In this document: one piece after another, positions 38,581 to 41,264 of the stretch
Position numbering within the stretch: the stretch's first letter is position 1
Layout of the letters: each line of letters opens with the position of its first letter
IMG/VR virus record: IMGVR_UViG_3300024262_003478
Span: 1-41,264 of that record
Source: a virus
Reading direction: 5' to 3' (one strand)
DNA: 41,264 nt
Notes under the pieces: model-generated
Told to the model about the DNA's origin: nothing
The model's input: the letters and a program-made list of their open reading frames with translations, nothing else
The model's database searches: none
Program-made: the position numbers and the translations under genes

Positions 38581-39272
38581 TTTTTAACACCCACTTTCTT
38601 TGTAAAATTATAAAAGTCATCGCTGCTGTTTTTGATTTTCTTGTGCAACTGATAATTTTCCAAGCAGTTCAAAAATATCATTTTGCAGTACTCAATATTT
38701 GGAACTATACTCTCCATAAATCGTTCACTATTTGCTCGCGGTATATTAAGTATTCTTGCTTGTACTAATTTATATTTATGCTCTTCAACCAAAATAAAAT
38801 AACCGCCACCAACCTGGATATAATGTTCATCATAAATCCCAGAACCAGTTTTTAGGTCTACAATTTCAAGCTGTCCATCAACCTTTCCATAAATATCAAG
38901 TGTGCCACCAAAATTATATACATCAGAAACTAAAGGTTTTTCAATTATAATGAGTTCAAGTTTGTGTCCTTTAGCCCAAGTGTCAAAACTTTTAACGGAA
39001 TTTTTAGCAGCCCCAATTTGGTTTTTAGAGTAATCATCGGTACTGGTTTCAATTCCCTGTAGTTGATTGGTAATCATCAAATGTGCCAGAGTTCCAATAT
39101 CGGCTTTATCATCTACATATTTTTTAGTATCCGTGCCTTCCAAGCCCATTCTATTAGCCCAATTAATCAAGGTTCTTTTACTCCAACCCAGTTCTCCTGT
39201 TATCGTGGTAACTCCAGGACATCGTACTCCATCAGAATTTTTGTATCTGATATGTGCTTTATACTTTGTCAT
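38577..39272 (-). CDS. Cas4/RecB-like PD-(D/E)XK exonuclease
   Basis: Protein of 231 aa. Motifs in order: GTLAH (60-64), FGGTLDIYG (Asp126), IVDLKTG (Asp139, Lys141) and YIQVGGGYF (Tyr151, Gln153), the RecB-type nuclease core. The N-terminal GVRCPGVTTITGELGW is typical of phage members paired with annealing proteins. It would resect ends for Erf. No four-cysteine iron-sulphur cluster is obvious. Confidence 0.82.
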   Translation of the reverse strand: MTKYKAHIRYKNSDGVRCPGVTTITGELGWSKRTLINWANRMGLEGTDTKKYVDDKADIGTLAHLMITNQLQGIETSTDDYSKNQIGAAKNSVKSFDTWAKGHKLELIIIEKPLVSDVYNFGGTLDIYGKVDGQLEIVDLKTGSGIYDEHYIQVGGGYFILVEEHKYKLVQARILNIPRANSERFMESIVPNIEYCKMIFLNCLENYQLHKKIKNSSDDFYNFTKKVGVKK

Positions 39273-39375
39273 TTTTAACCTCTGTTTTTATATCATGCAA
39301 ATTGTCCATTATTTCCTCCAACAGATTAATCGTATGCTCTATAAACGTGCATAATTCATCTTTAGTCATTTTCAT
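39259..39375 (-). CDS. 38-aa acidic helical protein
   Basis: ATG at 39375-39373 with AAGGGA upstream, overlapping the TGA of the preceding gene (ATGA); the end overlaps the nuclease start by 14 bases. Product MKMTKDELCTFIEHTINLLEEIMDNLHDIKTEV is a single amphipathic helix pair. Coupling on both sides is the main support. Confidence 0.55.
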   Translation of the reverse strand: MKMTKDELCTFIEHTINLLEEIMDNLHDIKTEVKNDKV

Positions 39376-39593
39376 AATTCATCCCTTTCATATTTCAATT
39401 CATCCAGCATTTCTATTGCATTTTCTCTATTAGCGTCCTGCGCTAATTCCTTTGTAAAATCCTCATCTACTTGTTTTGCCCATGCGTCCCTTGCTATGAA
39501 GCACAATGAACATGAGCCAGTACCGTCCTTAATGCTACTATTTTGCTTTCTTATCCACCTTGGCATTTTGCATGTGTCGCATTTTCTTATCAT
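39372..39593 (-). CDS. Small zinc-binding protein
   Basis: Protein of 73 aa from the ATG at 39593-39591, which has GAGAGGA nine bases upstream; longer in-frame starts exist but lie in or before that site. CDTC (4-7) and CSLC (near 28) form a zinc site; the rest is acidic helix (VDEDFTKELAQDANRENAIEMLDEL). Resembles small phage ribbon proteins. Function unknown. Confidence 0.62.
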   Translation of the reverse strand: MIRKCDTCKMPRWIRKQNSSIKDGTGSCSLCFIARDAWAKQVDEDFTKELAQDANRENAIEMLDELKYERDEL

Positions 39594-39696
39594 TATTACC
39601 ATTCCTCTCTTTCGCGAATTTACAATGTTCACAATCGTAAAATTGATTTTTATAATCTGTGCAAGTTTTGCACTTTTTAAATTTTCTTTTTTTCAT
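39538..39696 (-). CDS. 52-aa basic double-CxxC protein, overlapping the next gene
   Basis: An ATG frame from 39696 to a TAG at 39540-39538, reading KKRKFKKCKTCTDYKNQFYDCEHCKFAKERNG: CxxC ... CxxC spaced as a zinc knuckle, strongly basic. It overlaps the 73-aa gene by 56 bp in a different frame. There is no clear ribosome site, so the call rests on the cysteine pattern and the filling of a gap. Confidence 0.5.
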   Translation of the reverse strand: MKKRKFKKCKTCTDYKNQFYDCEHCKFAKERNGNNDKKMRHMQNAKVDKKAK

Positions 39697-39704
39697 ATTG
39701 TATT

Positions 39705-39905
39705 TTATTTAGTTCTAACATCTGATAATTCCAATTTCTTTTTAAGTTCAGAGTTTTCTTTTTCTAATAGCAAAATATATTTAACTTGTGATTCATATAT
39801 TCTTTTATATTTATTCCATACGGGATTCCCCTTTAAAAATTCTTCGGGTATCTCTACTTTAGCTTTTTGTATTAATTTCTTTCTTATTTCATCTTCCATT
39901 ATCAC
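39705..39905 (-). CDS. Small coiled-coil protein
   Basis: Protein of 66 aa from GTG (or 64 aa from the ATG two codons on), preceded by GGGGT. EEFLKGNPVWNKYKRIYESQVKYILLLEKENSELKKKLELSD ends in a leucine-rich coiled coil. This NPVWxxYKRI...YxxLLxxExxxL pattern is common in small phage proteins of unknown role. Confidence 0.6.
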   Translation of the reverse strand: MIMEDEIRKKLIQKAKVEIPEEFLKGNPVWNKYKRIYESQVKYILLLEKENSELKKKLELSDVRTK

Positions 39906-39955
39906 TACCCCACCCCACTTAAAGTAGCTTCACTTTCTTTGTTAATTAAATTAGA

Positions 39956-39979
39956 GAGGGTAGTTTTTATGCTACCCTC
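39956..39979. terminator. Hairpin at the end of the 71-aa gene
   Basis: Perfect 8-bp stem GAGGGTAG/CTACCCTC (39956-39963 with 39972-39979), eight-base loop. The stop codon of the leftward gene (39969-39967) lies in the loop. The U tract is better on the plus strand (CACTTTTTG) than on the minus strand (TCTAATTT), so as a leftward terminator it would be weak. Confidence 0.45.
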
Positions 39980-40182
39980 ACTTTTTGCTGTTTTTTACAA
40001 TTCAGCGTATCTTCTATTTGCCTATTTACACATCTTCCTTTCTCTATGCTTTTGGTAATGCTGTTTATGTTAATAATCAGATTTCTTTTTATTTCCGAAA
40101 GACTGCTCAAGACGTCCATCTGTAACGACATCGAATCCATGTGTGTAAATAAGGCGTCTCTCAATTTGCTGCTATTTTTCAC
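39967..40182 (-). CDS. Hypothetical 71-aa helical protein
   Basis: Starts at GTG; the ribosome site AAAGGAGGTGA lies inside the end of the HTH gene, so the two are coupled. Helical (SKLRDALFTHMDSMSLQMDVLSSLSEIKRNLIININSITKSIEKGRC) with a basic end. No family recognised. Confidence 0.62.
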   Translation of the reverse strand: MKNSSKLRDALFTHMDSMSLQMDVLSSLSEIKRNLIININSITKSIEKGRCVNRQIEDTLNCKKQQKVRVA

Positions 40183-40185
40183 TTG

Positions 40186-40413
40186 TCACCTCCTTTCTAA
40201 AATTGTATTAAGTTCCTCTTCTGTCCAAAGCTGTCCCATACTGGCTTTTAATGTCTCCGACATTTTTTCAGCTAATTTCATATCAGGTAATATTTTTTTA
40301 GTTTCAATAAAAGATAAATAATATCTTTTTATCCCCAATTCCTCTGCAAGGTCTATCTGTCTCAAATTTCGTTTTTTCCTAAAATAAACTATGCTTTTGT
40401 CGTCTTTATACAT
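40186..40413 (-). CDS. XRE-family regulator with leaderless start
   Basis: Protein of 75 aa, one HTH domain: FRKKRNLRQIDLAEELGIKRYYLSFIETKKILPDMKLAEKMSETL. The recognition helix (IKRYYLSFIE) is typical. The ATG at 40413 has no ribosome site and lies five bases after a -10 element, so the message appears leaderless. A perfect dyad (40451-40468) just upstream is a likely operator. It opens the recombination/replication gene cluster and probably controls it. Confidence 0.8.
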   Translation of the reverse strand: MYKDDKSIVYFRKKRNLRQIDLAEELGIKRYYLSFIETKKILPDMKLAEKMSETLKASMGQLWTEEELNTILERR

Positions 40414-40417
40414 AATG

Positions 40418-40445
40418 GTATTAGTTAATAGTTTTCTATCGTCAA
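40418..40445 (-). promoter_or_regulatory. Promoter of the HTH gene, giving a leaderless message
   Basis: On the minus strand TTGACG (40445-40440), 16-bp spacer, TAATAC (40423-40418); the A of the ATG is at 40413, the expected start point. Leaderless regulator messages are known from lambda-like repressors. Confidence 0.55.
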
Positions 40446-40450
40446 AATTG

Positions 40451-40468
40451 TGTTAACTTGCGTTAACA
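40451..40468. promoter_or_regulatory. Perfect operator-like dyad
   Basis: TGTTAAC-TTGC-GTTAACA, a perfect 7-bp inverted repeat around a 4-bp centre, 5 bp upstream of the -35 of the leftward HTH promoter and between the two divergent genes. The half-site spacing suits a dimeric HTH regulator. In this position it could activate the HTH gene or repress the rightward gene. Confidence 0.65.
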
Positions 40469-40523
40469 TCAAATCAGTTCTATATATCAAACCCATATTT
40501 TCCTTTTTTATCTCTCCCCCCTC

Positions 40524-40532
40524 TGCTAAAAT
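40524..40532 (+). promoter_or_regulatory. Extended -10 for the zinc-ribbon gene
   Basis: TGcTAAAAT at 40524-40532, identical to the TGcTAAAAT of the late promoter at 30427-30419; the -35 region (TTTTTT) is poor. The start would be near 40539, about 31 bases before the ATG at 40570. Confidence 0.4.
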
Positions 40533-40569
40533 GATATTTGACTTATAAAAATTAAAGAGAGGGGAAATT

Positions 40570-40707
40570 ATGCCAACTACAGGAGAAAAACCAGGCAAGG
40601 GTAGATATATCTGTAATAATTGTGGGACTGTTGTTATTTTAGATGATAATACAGACACTTTACCTCCTTGTCCTAAATGTCATAAAACTTCTTTTAGAAG
40701 AGCTTAA
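40570..40707 (+). CDS. Small zinc-ribbon protein
   Basis: Protein of 45 aa: MPTTGEKPGKGRYICNNCGTVVILDD ... TLPPCPKCHKTSFRR. The CNNC ... CPKC ribbon and the TGEKPGKG start match a widespread family of tiny bacterial zinc-ribbon/rubredoxin-like proteins. AGAGGGG precedes the ATG. It runs rightward against the leftward operon, and its last 48 bases are antisense to the 3' end of the gene at 40660-41049. It may be a moron expressed in the lysogen. Function of the family is not known. Confidence 0.8.
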   Translation: MPTTGEKPGKGRYICNNCGTVVILDDNTDTLPPCPKCHKTSFRRA

Positions 40708-41049
40708 AAACTCCTCTATCGCCTCATCTGAATAGCCAAAGGCTTTGCCCAGTACCCAATGCTCATAAATAGTCTTTGGCTCTTCAGGTAAATTTTTAAT
40801 TACATCAAGCATAAATTTTCTTTTGTAAATCCACATCGTTGTCCAGGCAGGATAAAGAAACTCCCTAAAGGATAAAAGCTTATGGCCCTTTATAAACTTT
40901 TCAGCTTCTTTAATATACCGGTCCTGTATCGGAAACATTGCACAAGGTTTAGACCCCGTTAGAACTGCCTCACAATATTTATCTATTTCTCCTTGCAAAT
41001 ATTCGTTCATTTCATCTTTCTTTCGGATAATAATATTCACGATGTCCAA
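40660..41049 (-). CDS. Conserved phage hypothetical protein
   Basis: Protein of 129 aa (NIIIRKKDEMNEYLQGEIDKYCEAVLTGSKPCAMFPIQDRYIKEAEKFIKGHKLLSFREFLYPAWTTMWIYKRKFMLDVIKNLPEEPKTIYEHWVLGKAFGYSDEAIEEFL). I recognise it as a family common in early regions of Clostridium-like phages, without known function. Its 3' end lies opposite the zinc-ribbon gene. It overlaps the 62-aa gene by 38 bp. Confidence 0.7.
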   Translation of the reverse strand: MDIVNIIIRKKDEMNEYLQGEIDKYCEAVLTGSKPCAMFPIQDRYIKEAEKFIKGHKLLSFREFLYPAWTTMWIYKRKFMLDVIKNLPEEPKTIYEHWVLGKAFGYSDEAIEEFLSSSKRSFMTFRTRR

Positions 41050-41200
41050 TAAATTCCTTGTAGAATTTAGCTATATCTTTTTTATCAAATCCTACCATTG
41101 TCATCAGTTCCAAAAAGTTGATCCTTTTCCTGCCCTGCCGCATCATCATTTCTGCTTCGGATTTAATTTGTTCTAAGCTATAAACTTTTTTGAATTTCAT
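41012..41200 (-). CDS. 62-aa early hypothetical protein
   Basis: Helical, basic (LEQIKSEAEMMMRQGRKRINFLELMTMVGFDKKDIAKFYKEFIG). The ATG at 41200 marks the exact end of the 90-bp terminal repeat. In the circular form it lies 20 bp inside the HNH gene; in the alternative right end (41201-41264) a different upstream sequence precedes it. No ribosome site is obvious in either context. No family recognised. Confidence 0.65.
   Translation of the reverse strand: MKFKKVYSLEQIKSEAEMMMRQGRKRINFLELMTMVGFDKKDIAKFYKEFIGHREYYYPKER
41111..41200. repeat. Right copy of the 90-bp terminal repeat
   Basis: Identical to 1-90. Identity ends at 41200/90, directly at the A of the ATG of the 62-aa gene, so the two alleles diverge exactly at the start codon. 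Confidence 0.93.
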
Positions 41201-41264
41201 ATCAGTTGTAATTGTTTGTCAGATTTTCTAATGTCTATGTTATTATTTATAATTTTGTTTCCTT
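41201..41264. other. Alternative sequence upstream of the 62-aa gene
   Basis: These 64 bases do not match 91-154. They are AT-rich and non-coding, with AATGTCTATG, which resembles ATTGTCTATG at 847-856 in the immunity region. They may be an allele in which the control region lies next to the 62-aa gene without the HNH gene, or an assembly branch. Confidence 0.5.

Noticed and set aside
40425-40658. Leftward open frame of 77 codons
   Set aside because: It is antisense to the zinc-ribbon gene and runs across the divergent control region; no motif, no ribosome site.
1-41200. The 90-bp repeat as a true packaged terminal repeat or att site
   Set aside because: Unique sequence follows the right copy, Erf and terminase type suggest headful packaging, and there is no integrase or tRNA nearby; circular assembly overlap is simpler.
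1-41264. CRISPR array, tRNA, rRNA or diversity-generating retroelement
   Set aside because: No regularly spaced repeats, no tRNA-like cloverleaf ends and no reverse transcriptase motifs were seen by eye.

Overview
This window looks like an essentially complete, circularly permuted genome of a temperate-looking tailed phage (siphovirus type: long tape measure, Dit, no contractile sheath genes). Bases 1-90 are identical to 41111-41200, so one genome unit is about 41.1 kb; the last 64 bases (41201-41264) continue differently from 91-154 and look like a second allele or assembly fork. The host is a bacterium: genes carry classical AAGGAGG-type ribosome sites, ATG/GTG/TTG starts and sigma70-like promoters, and a lipoprotein signal is present. 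The DNA is AT-rich, and the morphogenesis proteins (SPP1-like portal and MuF protein, Gp20-like scaffold, Gp37-like tail protein, PBSX-like terminase) resemble those of phages of low-GC Gram-positives and allied lineages. The host genus cannot be named from the sequence. No integrase, recombinase or tRNA gene is seen.

Layout (circular). A divergent control region (745-970) separates a rightward lysogeny/moron block from the leftward rest of the genome. Rightward: an HTH regulator (971), a secreted lipoprotein with a staphylococcal-nuclease domain (1438), a Wzx-like flippase (2356), then a 5' remnant of a second copy of the regulator (3681) and a terminator. Everything else except two insertions runs leftward. 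From 744 across the junction to about 30.4 kb is the early region: HTH regulators, an HNH nuclease, Cas4-like nuclease, Erf annealing protein, SSB, 3D-domain membrane protein, DUF5131 protein, DnaD-like replication protein, resolvase-like nuclease, a radical SAM protein and many tiny overlapping genes, several with paired cysteines. A promoter followed closely by a terminator (30449-30334) opens the late region: terminase, portal, a small cassette with its own promoter and terminator (26194-26841), MuF protein, scaffold, major capsid protein, then an eight-gene glycosylation block (15246-22418), head-tail connector genes, tail genes, and lysis genes down to the holin at 3816.

The most interesting part is the block between the major capsid gene and the head-tail adaptor. 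It encodes a three-domain glycosyltransferase (GT2-GT2-DUF616-like), three further glycosyltransferases, two SAM methyltransferases and a B12-binding radical SAM enzyme, chained by 1-17 bp overlaps or a 1-base gap. The big transferase begins with a short module that also forms the N-terminus of the small protein encoded directly after the capsid gene. This suggests a machine that builds a methylated glycan on the virion or on a head-associated protein. Other points of note: a surface-anchored nuclease moron (candidate superinfection exclusion), terminators placed just upstream of late genes (possible antitermination control), two probable leaderless transcripts, a +1 or -2 tail-chaperone frameshift candidate, and three cysteine-motif radical-SAM-type proteins in one phage.
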